DNA of 64,000 nucleotides, from the NCBI RefSeq assembly GCF_000820515.1, contig NZ_JXDG01000045.1:1-64000 (forward strand), written 5' to 3'. Of this stretch, positions 24,078 through 33,036 are shown piece by piece. The stretch is from Pseudomonas batumici (GTDB lineage Bacteria; Pseudomonadota; Gammaproteobacteria; Pseudomonadales; Pseudomonadaceae). Made by a program: the position numbers and the translations under genes. The notes beneath the pieces are model-generated. The model searched no databases. It was not told where the DNA came from and worked only from the letters and a program-made list of their open reading frames with translations. Within the stretch, counting starts at the first letter, position 1. The number at the start of each line of letters is the position of its first letter.

Positions 24078-24629
24078 TTACTTCTTCTTTTTCGGGGCGA
24101 TGACCATGATCAGCTGGCGTCCTTCCATCTTAGGATGCTGTTCGACCGAGCCGTACTCCTGCAGGTCAGTTTCAACCCGCTTGAGCAGCTCCATCCCCAG
24201 CTCCTGGTGGGCCATCTCACGACCGCGGAATCTCAAGGAAACCTTGGCCCTGTCCCCGTCACTCAGGAAACGTACCAGGTTGCGCAGTTTTACCTGGTAA
24301 TCCCCTTCCTCCGTCCCTGGACGAAACTTGATTTCTTTAACCTGCACTTGCTTCTGGTTTTTCTTCGCAGCAGCAATTTGCTTTTTCTTTTCGAAAATCG
24401 ACTTGCCGTAGTCCATCACCCGGCAAACGGGTGGCACTGCATCGGCGGAAATCTCCACCAGATCCAGCTTGGCTTCTTCGGCAATCCGAAGCGCTTCATC
24501 AATCGAGACGATGCCAATCTGCTCGCCATCAGCGCCAATTAACCGAACCTCGCGTGCCGAGATATTCTCGTTGATCGGGGCTTTCGGTGCAGCTCGTTTA
24601 TCTTGTCTCATTTCACGCTTAATAATAAT
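24078..24629 (-). CDS. infC: Translation initiation factor IF-3 (ATT start)
   Basis: IF-3 binds the 30S subunit, checks start-codon pairing and prevents premature 50S joining. The protein has the N domain ('INENISAREVRLIGADGEQIG'), a Lys-rich linker ('FEKKKQIAAAKKNQKQ') and the C domain ('KEIKFRPGTEEGDYQVKLRN', 'KVSLRFRGREMAHQELG'). The start given is ATT: three consecutive ATT codons precede AAG CGT GAA ATG, giving 183 residues as in other Pseudomonas IF-3. The rare codon allows IF-3 to limit its own synthesis. The first ATT overlaps the thrS stop by one base, and GGAG in the thrS end serves as ribosome site. An ATG start at 24611 is less likely. Confidence 0.95.
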   Translation of the reverse strand: MIIKREMRQDKRAAPKAPINENISAREVRLIGADGEQIGIVSIDEALRIAEEAKLDLVEISADAVPPVCRVMDYGKSIFEKKKQIAAAKKNQKQVQVKEIKFRPGTEEGDYQVKLRNLVRFLSDGDRAKVSLRFRGREMAHQELGMELLKRVETDLQEYGSVEQHPKMEGRQLIMVIAPKKKK

Positions 24630-26551
24630 TACTCCGAATCTGGGCGACCACGCCGGGAAACCGCTTGCGCGAGGAACTCGGCGAACCGGGCGACGGGCAT
24701 CGAGCCCAGGTCTGCACCTTCACGAGTACGCACAGCGACAGTCTGCATCTCGACTTCCCGATCTCCGATAACCAAAAGATAGGGAACCTTGAGCAAAGTA
24801 TGCTCGCGGATTTTAAAGCCAATTTTTTCATTTCTCAAGTCGGACTTGGCACGGAATCCGCTTTCGGCCAGAGTTTTTTCCACCTCGAGGGCAAAATCAG
24901 CCTGCTTGTCGGTGATGTTCATCACCACGGCCTGGGTCGGCGCCAGCCACGCAGGGAACGCGCCCTCGTAGTGCTCGATCAGAATTCCGACGAAACGCTC
25001 GAAGGAACCGAGGATCGCGCGGTGCAGCATGACCGGGTGCTTGCGGCTGTTGTCTTCGGACACGTATTCGGCGCCCAGACGGATCGGCAGGTTGAAATCG
25101 AGCTGCAGGGTACCACACTGCCACACGCGACCGAGACAGTCCTTGAGCGAAAATTCGATTTTCGGACCGTAGAACGCCCCTTCGCCCGGCTGCAGGTCAT
25201 ACGGCAGGCCGGCGCTGTCCAGCGCGGCCGCCAGTGCGCTTTCGGCGCGATCCCACAGCTCATCGGAGCCCACGCGCTTCTCGGGACGCGTGGACAGCTT
25301 CATTTCGATGTCCTTGAAGCCGAAGTCGGCATAGACATCCATGGTCAGCTTGATGAACGCCGCGGATTCAGCCTGCATCTGCTCTTCGGTGCAGAAGATG
25401 TGGGCGTCGTCCTGGGTAAAGGCGCGTACGCGCATGATGCCGTGCAGCGCACCCGACGGCTCGTTACGGTGGCAGGCACCGAACTCGGCCAAGCGCATCG
25501 GCAGCTCGCGGTAGCTCTTCAGGCCCTGGTTGAACACCTGCACGTGGCACGGGCAGTTCATCGGCTTGATGGCGTAGTCGCGGCTTTCCGACTCGGTGGT
25601 GAACATGTTGTCGGCGTAGTTGGCCCAGTGCCCGGACTTCTCCCACAGGGAGCGATCGACCACTTGCGGGGTCTTGATCTCCAGGTAGCCGTTCTCACGC
25701 TGCACCTTGCGCATGTACTGCTCGAGCACCTGGTACAGGGTCCAGCCGTTGGGGTGCCAGAACACCATGCCCGGCGCTTCTTCCTGGGTATGGAACAGGC
25801 CCAGGCGCTTGCCGATCTTGCGGTGGTCGCGCTTTTCCGCTTCTTCGATCCGCTGGATGTAGGCGGCCAGCTGCTTCTTGTCGGCCCAGGCGGTGCCGTA
25901 GACGCGCTGCAACTGCTCGTTCTTGGCATCGCCGCGCCAGTAGGCACCGGACAGCTTGGTCAGCTTGAACGACTTCAGGAAACGGGTGTTCGGCACGTGC
26001 GGGCCACGGCACATGTCGACGTATTCTTCGTGGTAGTACAGGCCCATGGCCTTTTCATTCGGCATGTCCTCGACCAGGCGCAGCTTGTAGTCTTCGCCAC
26101 GCTGGGTGAACACCTCGATCACTTCGGCACGCGGCGTGACCTTCTTGATCACGTCGTAGTCTTTTTCGATCAGCAGCTGCATGCGCTGCTCGATCGCGGC
26201 CAGGTCGTCCGGGGTGAACGGACGCTCATAGGCGATATCGTAGTAAAAACCTTCATCGATGACCGGACCGATCACCATTTTCGCCGTCGGGTACAGCTGC
26301 TTGACCGCGTGGCCAACCAGGTGGGCGCAAGAGTGGCGAATGATCTCCAGCCCCTCTTCGTCCTTGGGCGTGATGATCTGCAGGGTGGCGTCGCTGTCGA
26401 TCGGGTCGCAGGCGTCGACCAGCTTGCCGTTGACCTTGCCGGCCACGGTGGCCTTGGCCAGGCCGGCGCCGATGGAAGCGGCGACTTCGGCTACGGAAAC
26501 CGGGTGATCGAACGAACGTTGACTGCCGTCGGGAAGAGTAATAGTGGGCAT
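24629..26551 (-). CDS. thrS: Threonyl-tRNA synthetase
   Basis: A 640-residue class II synthetase. Domains in order: TGS (about 1-62, 'PTITLPDGSQRSFDHPVSV'), second additional/editing domain ('HSCAHLVGHAVKQLYP' with the HxxxH zinc-like motif, about 73-77), catalytic core ('GMVFWHPNGWTLYQVLEQYMR'; 'CPCHVQVFNQGLKSYRELPMR' with the zinc Cys) and a C-terminal anticodon-binding domain. The start MPTITLPDG was chosen over an upstream ATG because GGAGAGGAGG lies just before it. First gene of the thrS-infC-rpmI-rplT-pheST-ihfA cluster. Confidence 0.97.
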   Translation of the reverse strand: MPTITLPDGSQRSFDHPVSVAEVAASIGAGLAKATVAGKVNGKLVDACDPIDSDATLQIITPKDEEGLEIIRHSCAHLVGHAVKQLYPTAKMVIGPVIDEGFYYDIAYERPFTPDDLAAIEQRMQLLIEKDYDVIKKVTPRAEVIEVFTQRGEDYKLRLVEDMPNEKAMGLYYHEEYVDMCRGPHVPNTRFLKSFKLTKLSGAYWRGDAKNEQLQRVYGTAWADKKQLAAYIQRIEEAEKRDHRKIGKRLGLFHTQEEAPGMVFWHPNGWTLYQVLEQYMRKVQRENGYLEIKTPQVVDRSLWEKSGHWANYADNMFTTESESRDYAIKPMNCPCHVQVFNQGLKSYRELPMRLAEFGACHRNEPSGALHGIMRVRAFTQDDAHIFCTEEQMQAESAAFIKLTMDVYADFGFKDIEMKLSTRPEKRVGSDELWDRAESALAAALDSAGLPYDLQPGEGAFYGPKIEFSLKDCLGRVWQCGTLQLDFNLPIRLGAEYVSEDNSRKHPVMLHRAILGSFERFVGILIEHYEGAFPAWLAPTQAVVMNITDKQADFALEVEKTLAESGFRAKSDLRNEKIGFKIREHTLLKVPYLLVIGDREVEMQTVAVRTREGADLGSMPVARFAEFLAQAVSRRGRPDSE

Positions 26552-26923
26552 GGCGCCTCCTCTCCTAGTGGTGACCCCTACCAAAGGTCACGTGGGTTGG
26601 GATGAGCAGCCAGTACGCGATTCGTCCAGCCGTTTATGAAAAACGCCTGCCGCACAGTGGCAGGAGCCGCAAGGCCAACCGGAAACGAACCAGAGTGACT
26701 GGAGTTCAAAAAAGGGTTGATGGCGCGGCATCGAGCGCAAGACACGCAAGCGATACCGAAAATAGCCAAGGCGTGGATGCTAGCACAGATGAACGGTCAT
26801 CGCCTCGTTCGCAACCTGCTAAAGTTGCAGGGGTTTTCTGCCCTGCGGGTGAACTTGCGCCCCGCTCTGCCGCTCAAACACCTAGCAACAGCGTATCCAC
26901 CCGTTTCCAAGGAGTACCCGAAC
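26552..26923. other. Intergenic region between divergent thrS and a periplasmic protein gene
   Basis: About 370 bases without a convincing gene. It holds a short hairpin CCTGCC-GCACAGT-GGCAGG at 26648-26666, which could belong to the thrS leader. No tRNA or other RNA was recognised. Confidence 0.45.
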
Positions 26924-27223
26924 ATGCGCCTGACTCACCTCTTCGCCTTCGCCGCCCCGCTCGCCCTGCTGCTGCCCTTGAGCGCGCAGGCTGCCTGGCC
27001 CGCCGGCGCCAAGGACGCCTACATGAAAGACTGCGTTGGCGCGGCCAGCCAGAGCGTCAACGCCAACGTCGCCAAACAGCACTGCACCTGCGGGGCCAAT
27101 GTGCTGGAGACGAAGTTCACCACCCAGGAAATCCAGCAACTGATGAACTCCAAGACGCTGCCGCCCGCCGAGCTGCGTGAGCGCGCCCTGAAAGAAATCG
27201 CCGTGTGCAAGGTGCAGAAGTAA
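26924..27223 (+). CDS. Small secreted protein, conserved hypothetical
   Basis: A 99-residue protein with a classical signal peptide (residues 1-22, cleavage after 'LSAQA'). The mature part has three or four cysteines ('KDCVGAAS', 'KQHCTCGANV', 'IAVCKV'), probably disulfide-bonded in the periplasm. The start ATG has AAGGAG 9 bases upstream; the longer open frame upstream is discarded because it buries the signal peptide. Similar small Cys-containing exported proteins are common in Pseudomonas; the function is unknown. Confidence 0.8.
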   Translation: MRLTHLFAFAAPLALLLPLSAQAAWPAGAKDAYMKDCVGAASQSVNANVAKQHCTCGANVLETKFTTQEIQQLMNSKTLPPAELRERALKEIAVCKVQK

Positions 27224-27333
27224 CCCGCCACCAGGAGCCTTTTAGGCCTCAAGCCGGGTGAAAAAAGCTCGAAAGCATGATTTTTATCAATATTTACGCA
27301 GCTTTTATGGGTTTTTTTAGGGGCTGTCCCTTC

Positions 27334-27366
27334 GGCTGAAAGCCTTTAAAACCGGGGCTTTCAGCC
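27334..27366 (+). other. Hairpin between secreted-protein gene and csp
   Basis: Perfect 11-bp inverted repeat GGCTGAAAGCC / GGCTTTCAGCC with an 11-base loop. It is preceded by a T7 run, not followed by one, so its role (terminator on the minus strand or RNA structure) is unclear. Confidence 0.4.
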
Positions 27367-27426
27367 AATCTGACAGCTAAACGGGGCACGCCTGACGGGC
27401 AATCCGCCGCCAGGGGGGGCTCCCAA

Positions 27427-27447
27427 GTCGAACATTTCGACTATGAT
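27427..27447 (+). promoter_or_regulatory. Palindrome and -10 box upstream of csp
   Basis: GTCGAA-CAT-TTCGAC (27427-27441) is a perfect inverted repeat immediately followed by TATGAT (27442-27447), a good -10. The predicted transcript would have a leader of about 65 bases, typical for cold-shock genes. Confidence 0.4.
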
Positions 27448-27516
27448 AGCCCAGTGTGCCCAGTTGGCCTGAGCAGCACAGTACTACTGAAAATATATGT
27501 TTCTTGGAGATACACC

Positions 27517-27729
27517 ATGTCTAATCGCCAAACCGGCACCGTAAAATGGTTCAACGATGAAAAAGGCTTCGGCTTCATCACTCCTCAAGGTGGCGGTGAC
27601 GACCTGTTCGTACACTTCAAAGCTATCGAAAGCGACGGTTTCAAAAGCCTGAAAGAAGGCCAAACCGTTTCCTTCGTGGCTGAGAAAGGCCAAAAGGGTA
27701 TGCAAGCTGCACAGGTTCGTCCGGAGTAA
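27517..27729 (+). CDS. Cold-shock domain protein
   Basis: A 70-residue CspA-family RNA/ssDNA chaperone. RNP1 'KGFGFITP' and RNP2 'DLFVHF' are intact and spaced normally. The ATG at 27517 is preceded by TTGGAGA. Several csp paralogues exist in Pseudomonas (capA/capB and others), so I leave the symbol blank. A terminator follows directly, so it is monocistronic. Confidence 0.93.
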   Translation: MSNRQTGTVKWFNDEKGFGFITPQGGGDDLFVHFKAIESDGFKSLKEGQTVSFVAEKGQKGMQAAQVRPE

Positions 27730-27744
27730 GTTTTCCGCGAACTG

Positions 27745-27775
27745 AAAAAACCCCGTCCATGCGACGGGGTTTTTT
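27745..27775 (+). terminator. Rho-independent terminator of csp
   Basis: AAAAAACCCCGTC-CATGC-GACGGGGTTTTTT, a 13-bp stem with flanking A and T runs, 15 bases after the csp stop. Confidence 0.92.
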
Positions 27776-27801
27776 ATGGGCGCTGGAAAAGCCCGGAAGC
27801 C

Positions 27802-28134
27802 TTAACCGCAGTTGGCGCGAATGATCTTGCCGCTGCTGTCGGTGTTGAGGTTCAGACGGTCCGAGCGGTACTCCAGGGTCACCATGTCGTCGGGTCCCAG
27901 GACCCGGGCGCTCTGCGCGCCGGTGCGGCTGCGGGCCTGCTCCAGCAATGCGGCGGAGGCCGACTGGCCAATGGCGAAATCGGCCCCTTTGGCCTCGCAA
28001 CGACCGTCACCGGCCTGGGTGACCGAGTCCTTGGGTGCAGCCGACTCTTTAGCCGCGGACGACGCGCTGGTGGTGCAACCGGCCAGTACCGACAAGGCGA
28101 ACAGCGCCCCCAGGGATGCAAGCTTCCAAGGCAT
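27802..28134 (-). CDS. I78-family peptidase inhibitor lipoprotein
   Basis: A 110-residue lipoprotein: lipobox 'LAGC' at about residues 17-20 and a Ser/Ala-rich linker. The C-terminal I78 domain reads 'CEAKGADFAIGQSASAALLEQARSRTGA...TLEYRSDRLNLNTDSSGKIIRANCG'; the DRLN-D-x-G-x-I core with two outer cysteines is diagnostic. The family inhibits serine proteases, so a protective role in the envelope is likely. The start was set by AAGGAGG 5 bases before the ATG; an upstream in-frame start would block the signal. Confidence 0.85.
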   Translation of the reverse strand: MPWKLASLGALFALSVLAGCTTSASSAAKESAAPKDSVTQAGDGRCEAKGADFAIGQSASAALLEQARSRTGAQSARVLGPDDMVTLEYRSDRLNLNTDSSGKIIRANCG

Positions 28135-28304
28135 GGAGCCTCCTTTCAAATAATAGGTAGAGTGAGTGCGACCGCGATTTTCGCCATTGGTTGCACCCAA
28201 GGTGCCAGACACGTCGATTCCGACCTCGGCGACCGACAAGTCTGCCTGACCTGTCGAGCGACTTCCCCAGGGAATCGTGACTGAATATTAACGGGTGATG
28301 CCGC

Positions 28305-28610
28305 TCAGTAGATGTCGATGTAGTCGAAGGGCGGGTTGGGCCAGTTCTGCTGCAGGGCATTGAACACCTGCATGACCCAGACCTCGTCAGCCGCCGCGAC
28401 CTTGCCGACGTAGCCGGAGCCCGCCGCCCAGGTTTCCAGGCGGAACAGCAGGCCGTCGATCTGCGCGCCGCCGACAACTCCCGAGGAAATGTACGCGATG
28501 CCCGAACGGGTCACGCGCAACTGGGTATGCACCTCGTCGCTGGCCGCCGCGAGCATCTGGCGCACGGCGTCCAGGGTCAGGTTGTCGGGGTTGTTCAGAT
28601 CGATCTGCAT
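28305..28610 (-). CDS. Conserved hypothetical protein after nucleoside hydrolase
   Basis: A 101-residue cytoplasmic protein (MQIDLNNPDNLTL...FDYIDIY) with no recognised domain. Its ATG lies 6 bases after the nucleoside hydrolase stop, so it is probably co-transcribed as the last gene of the rbs operon. A GTG three codons upstream overlaps that stop and is an alternative start. Small proteins like this with 'RVTRSGIAYISSGVVGG' are seen in other pseudomonads, but no role is known. Confidence 0.75.
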   Translation of the reverse strand: MQIDLNNPDNLTLDAVRQMLAAASDEVHTQLRVTRSGIAYISSGVVGGAQIDGLLFRLETWAAGSGYVGKVAAADEVWVMQVFNALQQNWPNPPFDYIDIY

Positions 28611-28615
28611 GGGAT

Positions 28616-29644
28616 TCACTTGAGGCGCGCCAGGCGCTCGGTCAGCAAGTCGAAGAAGCCCTGGGCATTGCCATTTTCGACCCAGAACACATTCTTGGCC
28701 TGCTTCAGGCCGTCGTACCAGTCGACGATGGTCTGGCCGAAGGTCGGGCCTTCACGGCTGTCGATCTGCATGTTGACCTGGCGTCCGCTGAACAGCTCGG
28801 GCTTGAGCAGGTAGGCGATGACGGTGGCGTCGTGTACCGGACCGCCGGGAATACCGTAGTGCTCCATGTCGCCCTTGACGTACTCGTTGAGGATATCACC
28901 GACCACCTTGCTGGCATTGTTGTTCAACGCCGCGATCTTCTGCAGGCGTTCATCGCTGGTGAGGATCTTGTGGGTCACGTCCAGTGGCAGGTAGGTCAGC
29001 TTGACGCCGCTCTTGAGCACCACTTCGGCGGCCTGCGGGTCGGCGAACAGGTTGAACTCGGCAACCGGGGTGATGTTGCCGCCGTTGAAGTGCGCGCCGC
29101 CCATGACCACCACTTCCTTGATGCCCTGGGTGATCTCGGGATCCTGGGTCAAGGCCAGCGCCAGGTTGGTCTGCGGCCCGAGCATGGCAATGGTGATGCT
29201 GTGGGGCTTGGCCGCCCGCAGGGTCTCGATCAGGTAGTTGACGGCATTGCCCTTGGCCAGGCCGGCCTTGGGCTCGTGGACGGTCACGCCGGAGAGGCCT
29301 TCCTTGCCATGGATATTCTCGGCATAGATCGGCGTGCGCAGCAGCGGCTTGGGCGCACCGGCATACACCGGCACCTCTTCGCGCCCGGCCCACTCGCGGG
29401 CCAGTCGGGCATTGCGCGAAGTCTTGTCCAGACGCACGTTGCCGGCCACGGTGGTCAGCGCGCGAATATTCAATTCCTGCGGCGAGGCCAGGGCGAACAG
29501 CAAGGCCACCACATCGTCGGCCCCCGGGTCGGTGTCGATGATCAGGTCGATTTTTTCCGCCGCCTGGGCGCCTGTAGCAGTGAGCAAGGACAAAATCAGC
29601 AGACTCCGAAACCAATGTTGCAAGATCTGAGCATAGCGTTGCAT
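28616..29644 (-). CDS. Periplasmic inosine/uridine-type nucleoside hydrolase
   Basis: A 342-residue nucleoside N-ribohydrolase that splits ribonucleosides into base plus ribose. The Asp-rich calcium site 'DTDPGADDVVAL' (residues about 37-48) is diagnostic. 'GPQTNLALAL', 'VVMGGAHF' and 'PLDVTHK' complete the family pattern, with a late 'HDATVIAYLL' Asp ligand. Unusually for the family it begins with a signal peptide ('LLILSLLTATGAQAAEK'), so it should act in the periplasm and feed free ribose to RbsB. AAGGAG precedes the ATG; it is downstream of rbsD in the same operon. Confidence 0.9.
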   Translation of the reverse strand: MQRYAQILQHWFRSLLILSLLTATGAQAAEKIDLIIDTDPGADDVVALLFALASPQELNIRALTTVAGNVRLDKTSRNARLAREWAGREEVPVYAGAPKPLLRTPIYAENIHGKEGLSGVTVHEPKAGLAKGNAVNYLIETLRAAKPHSITIAMLGPQTNLALALTQDPEITQGIKEVVVMGGAHFNGGNITPVAEFNLFADPQAAEVVLKSGVKLTYLPLDVTHKILTSDERLQKIAALNNNASKVVGDILNEYVKGDMEHYGIPGGPVHDATVIAYLLKPELFSGRQVNMQIDSREGPTFGQTIVDWYDGLKQAKNVFWVENGNAQGFFDLLTERLARLK

Positions 29645-29690
29645 GGCACACTCCTTGTGCGGGAAAGAAAGCTTGTGTGGGAAAGAAAAA

Positions 29691-30095
29691 CTAGAAGGTC
29701 ACGCCGGCCACCAGCACGACGTTGCAATAGGGTTGGCATTCGCCGGTACGAACGACCGCTCTGGCACTGCGGCTGAGCACTTTGAATTCTTCATGGCTGA
29801 GCAGGCGGCGCTGCCCCATGGCGCCCTGGACGTTCAGTGCGTCGAGGTGTTCCAGGGCCGGCGGACGCTTGAGCAGGATTTCCTCGGCCAGCACATGGCT
29901 CTCCACCTGCATTTCGCTGAGCACCGTGCGCAAGGTGCTGACGAAGTCGGGAATGCCCTGGGTCAGGGCCAGGTCGATCAGTTCCACGCCCGGCGGAACC
30001 GGCAGGCCGGCGTCGCCGATGACCAGCATGTCGCCATGGCCGAGGGAGGCGATCAGGCGCGACAGGGCGATATTGAGCAGCGGTGTCTTTTTCAT
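29691..30095 (-). CDS. rbsD: D-ribose pyranase
   Basis: A 134-residue cytoplasmic enzyme that interconverts beta-pyran and beta-furan ribose, giving RbsK its substrate. 'MKKTPLLNIALSRLIASLGHGDMLVIGDAGLPVP' opens with the conserved catalytic His in 'GHGD', and 'SHEEFKVLSRSARAVVRTGECQPYCNVVL' closes the family signature. It overlaps rbsK by 4 bases. Confidence 0.95.
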   Translation of the reverse strand: MKKTPLLNIALSRLIASLGHGDMLVIGDAGLPVPPGVELIDLALTQGIPDFVSTLRTVLSEMQVESHVLAEEILLKRPPALEHLDALNVQGAMGQRRLLSHEEFKVLSRSARAVVRTGECQPYCNVVLVAGVTF

Positions 30096-31012
30096 GGCGA
30101 TTTGAAACCCTGGACATCGGACAAGTGGGGAATGGACGGCTGGGCACCGGCACGGGTCACCGACAGCGCCGCCGCGACCTGGCCGAAGCGAATCGCCTCG
30201 GCCTCGCCCTGCCCTCGGGCCAGGGCCGCGGCGAAACCGCCGACAAAGGTGTCGCCGGCCGCCGTGGTGTCGAGCGCCTTGACCTTGGGCGCCGGGAAAT
30301 GCGCAAAGCCCTGGCCATCGGCGAACAGCGAACCCTGGGCACCGAGGGTGACGATCACCTTCCCTGCCCCGGCGGCCATCAGTTGGGTGGCGGCGGCCCG
30401 GGCACTCTCCAGGGAGTCCACCGGCAGGCCGCTGAGGGCCGAGGCCTCGCTTTCATTGGGAATCAGGTAGTCGATCGACGCATACCAGTCGGCCGGCAAC
30501 GGCGCGCTGGCCGGCGCCGGGTTGAGGATCACCGTCTTGCCCAGTTCGCGCCCGCGCTTGAGCGCGTAGCCGACGGTGTCCATCGGCACCTCCAACTGGC
30601 AGATGATCACATCCGCGTCCTGGAGCACCGCATCAAAGCCCTTGAGCATTTCGGGGGAAAGGCAGCCATTGCCACCGGCAACGATCACGATGGCGTTCTG
30701 GCTGTTGTCGTCGACGACGATCAGCGCGACGCCGCTGGACACCCCCGCCGCCACGCTGACGGCCTGGCAATCGATGCCCTCGGCCACCAATGCATCGCGC
30801 AATTGCGGACCGTAGGCATCGTCCCCCACGCAACCGATCATCGACACCGAGGCGCCCAGGCGAGCGGCCGCCACGGCCTGGTTCGCGCCCTTGCCGCCGG
30901 ACACCGTGGCGAACGACTGGCCCACCAGGGTCTCACCCGCCCGTGGCAGGCGTTCGGCACGGGTGACCAGATCCATGTTGAGGCTGCCCACCACCACTAC
31001 TTTTGCTTGCAT
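30092..31012 (-). CDS. rbsK: Ribokinase
   Basis: A 306-residue PfkB-family kinase phosphorylating ribose at O5. PfkB signature 1 'GGKGANQAVAAARLGA' (about 39-54) and signature 2 'DTTAAGDTFVGGFAAAL' with the catalytic Asp in 'AAGD' are intact; 'MDLVTRAERLPRAGETL' forms the substrate lid. It lies between rbsR and rbsD; 23 bases separate it from rbsR. Confidence 0.96.
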   Translation of the reverse strand: MQAKVVVVGSLNMDLVTRAERLPRAGETLVGQSFATVSGGKGANQAVAAARLGASVSMIGCVGDDAYGPQLRDALVAEGIDCQAVSVAAGVSSGVALIVVDDNSQNAIVIVAGGNGCLSPEMLKGFDAVLQDADVIICQLEVPMDTVGYALKRGRELGKTVILNPAPASAPLPADWYASIDYLIPNESEASALSGLPVDSLESARAAATQLMAAGAGKVIVTLGAQGSLFADGQGFAHFPAPKVKALDTTAAGDTFVGGFAAALARGQGEAEAIRFGQVAAALSVTRAGAQPSIPHLSDVQGFKSP

Positions 31013-31035
31013 ACACCAGTACCCATCAATTCGAT

Positions 31036-32055
31036 TCAGCGGTATTGCGCAAACACGCCCGGCACCGGGGCCGTCGATTCACGCAGGACAATACTTGGCG
31101 TCACGATCCGCCGGTCGACTGCCAGAAGTGGCGTGGCAATTCTGTTCAAAAGCATCTCCGCCGCGGTTTCCCCCAACTGGAGAATCGACTGGCCGACCGT
31201 GGTCAACGCCGGATAGACATAGCGGCTCATCTGGATATCGTCGAAGCCGATCACCGACAACTCGCTGGGCACGCGGATATTACGTTCCGCCGCCGCCCGC
31301 AACACGCCGATACCGAGCATGTCGTTGCCGGCGAAAATTGCGCTGGGCCGCTCCCCTTTCAGGAGCAGGGCCGCCGCCTGGTAACCGCCGGTGCTGGTGA
31401 AGTCGCTTTCCACCACCCAGCGCTCGGGCACCTGCACCGCCGCCTGCGCCAGTGCCCTTCGATAACCGGCCAGACGCATCTGCGCCACGCTGGTATCGGC
31501 CGGGCCGCCGATAAAGGCAATCGCCCGATGCCCCAGCTCCAGCAAGTGCCGGGTGGCCAGGTAGGCGCCCTCCTCGTGATCGATGCGCACCAGATCGGTT
31601 TCGATCCCGGCAATGCCTCGGTCGACAATCACGATGGGCGTGCGCACCGCCGCCAATCCGGCGCCGAGGCTGTCATCGCCACCGGTGGAGGCGACGATCA
31701 GGCCGTCGACCCGTTTCTCCAGCAGCACCCGCAGGTAGCTGCGCTGCTTGTCCGGATCGTCGTCGGAGTTGCAGAGGATCACGCAGTAGTTGTTGCGCTC
31801 GCAGTAATCCTCGATCCCCCGCGCCAGCTCGGCGAAGTACGGGTTGAGGCTGTTGGGCACCAGCAGGCCGATGGTCGCGGTGGTCTTGGCTTTCAACGAG
31901 CGCGCTACGGCGCTGGGTACATAGTCGAGCTGGGCGATCGCCGCCTCGACCTTGAGCCGCACCTTGTCGCTGACCGGCCGCGTCCTGTTCAGCACATGGG
32001 ACACGGTGGTGTAGGAGATCCCGGCCAACGCCGCCACATCCTTGATGGTTGCCAT
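31036..32055 (-). CDS. rbsR: LacI-family ribose operon repressor
   Basis: A 339-residue repressor. The N-terminal LacI HTH 'ATIKDVAALAGISYTTVSHVLN' is followed by the hinge helix ('VARSLK') and a periplasmic-binding-protein-like effector domain. Encoded inside the operon it likely controls; a perfect 14-bp palindrome of the LacI operator type (CGCAAACGTTTGCG) overlaps the expected transcription start upstream of rbsB. Ribose is the expected inducer by family. Confidence 0.94.
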   Translation of the reverse strand: MATIKDVAALAGISYTTVSHVLNRTRPVSDKVRLKVEAAIAQLDYVPSAVARSLKAKTTATIGLLVPNSLNPYFAELARGIEDYCERNNYCVILCNSDDDPDKQRSYLRVLLEKRVDGLIVASTGGDDSLGAGLAAVRTPIVIVDRGIAGIETDLVRIDHEEGAYLATRHLLELGHRAIAFIGGPADTSVAQMRLAGYRRALAQAAVQVPERWVVESDFTSTGGYQAAALLLKGERPSAIFAGNDMLGIGVLRAAAERNIRVPSELSVIGFDDIQMSRYVYPALTTVGQSILQLGETAAEMLLNRIATPLLAVDRRIVTPSIVLRESTAPVPGVFAQYR

Positions 32056-32058
32056 GCC

Positions 32059-33036
32059 TCAACCCCGCCGACGGGCGCGTTGACTGCGGTAGGTGTCCAG
32101 CACCACCGCGATCACGATCACCGCGCCGGTGATGATGCGCTTGGTCGGCTCGGTGGCGCCGATCTGCGCCAGTCCCGCCGCCAGCACCGAGATGATCAGC
32201 ACGCCGAAGAAGGTGCTGATCACCGAACCGCGACCGCCCATCAGGCTGGTCCCGCCGATCACCACCGCGGCGATCACCTGCAGTTCCAGGCCGGAGCCGG
32301 CGTTCGGGTCCGCCGCTTCCAGACGGGAGATCTGGAACAGCGCCGCGACACCGGCCAGCAGGCCCATCAGGCTGAACACCAGGATCTTGTAGGGCTTGGG
32401 ATTGATCCCCGCCAGGCGCACCGCTTCCTCGTTGGTGCCGATGCCGATCAGGTAGCGGCCGAACACGGTCCGCGTCAGCACCAGTTGGGCGACGATGATC
32501 ACCAGCAAGGCGATGATGAACGACGGCGAAATACCGACGGCCACCGGGTTGGACAGCCAGGCGAACGAGTCGCCGATATAGGCGGTGCGCGAGCCGGTCA
32601 TCTGGTAGGCCAGGCCCCGGGCCATTTCCAGCACCCCCAGGGACACGATGAACGACGGAATGCGCCAGGCCACGGTGATCGAACCGGTCACGGTGCCGGC
32701 CAGCGCCGCGCAGCCCATGCCCAGCACGGCGGCCGGCCACACGCCCCAGCCCCAGCCGAGGATCGCCACGCTGACCGCCGAGGCCGCCAGGGCCAGCACC
32801 GACCCCACCGACAGGTCGATGCCGCCGATGATCAGCACGAAGGTCATGCCCACCGCCAGGACCATCAGATCGGGAATCTGGTTGGCCAGGGTGCTGAAGG
32901 TGTCATAGGAGAGGAAATGACTGCTCAGGCTGGAAAACAGGATGATCATGGCGAGCAAGGCGCCCGCCAGGCCCAGGTAGGTGCCCAGGCCATAGAAGTT
33001 ACGCGAGGTCTTGCTGGCAGCAGTTAGAGTTGTCAT
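32059..33036 (-). CDS. rbsC: Ribose ABC transporter permease
   Basis: A 325-residue inner-membrane permease of the sugar branched (BPD_transp_2) family, with 8 to 10 membrane spans. 'NQIPDLMVLAVGMTFVLIIGGIDLSVGS' and 'AAVVIGGTSLMGGRGSVISTFFG' are the conserved RbsC signatures, the latter near the cytoplasmic coupling loop that contacts RbsA. It overlaps rbsA by 4 bases; rbsR follows after 3 bases. Confidence 0.95.
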   Translation of the reverse strand: MTTLTAASKTSRNFYGLGTYLGLAGALLAMIILFSSLSSHFLSYDTFSTLANQIPDLMVLAVGMTFVLIIGGIDLSVGSVLALAASAVSVAILGWGWGVWPAAVLGMGCAALAGTVTGSITVAWRIPSFIVSLGVLEMARGLAYQMTGSRTAYIGDSFAWLSNPVAVGISPSFIIALLVIIVAQLVLTRTVFGRYLIGIGTNEEAVRLAGINPKPYKILVFSLMGLLAGVAALFQISRLEAADPNAGSGLELQVIAAVVIGGTSLMGGRGSVISTFFGVLIISVLAAGLAQIGATEPTKRIITGAVIVIAVVLDTYRSQRARRRG

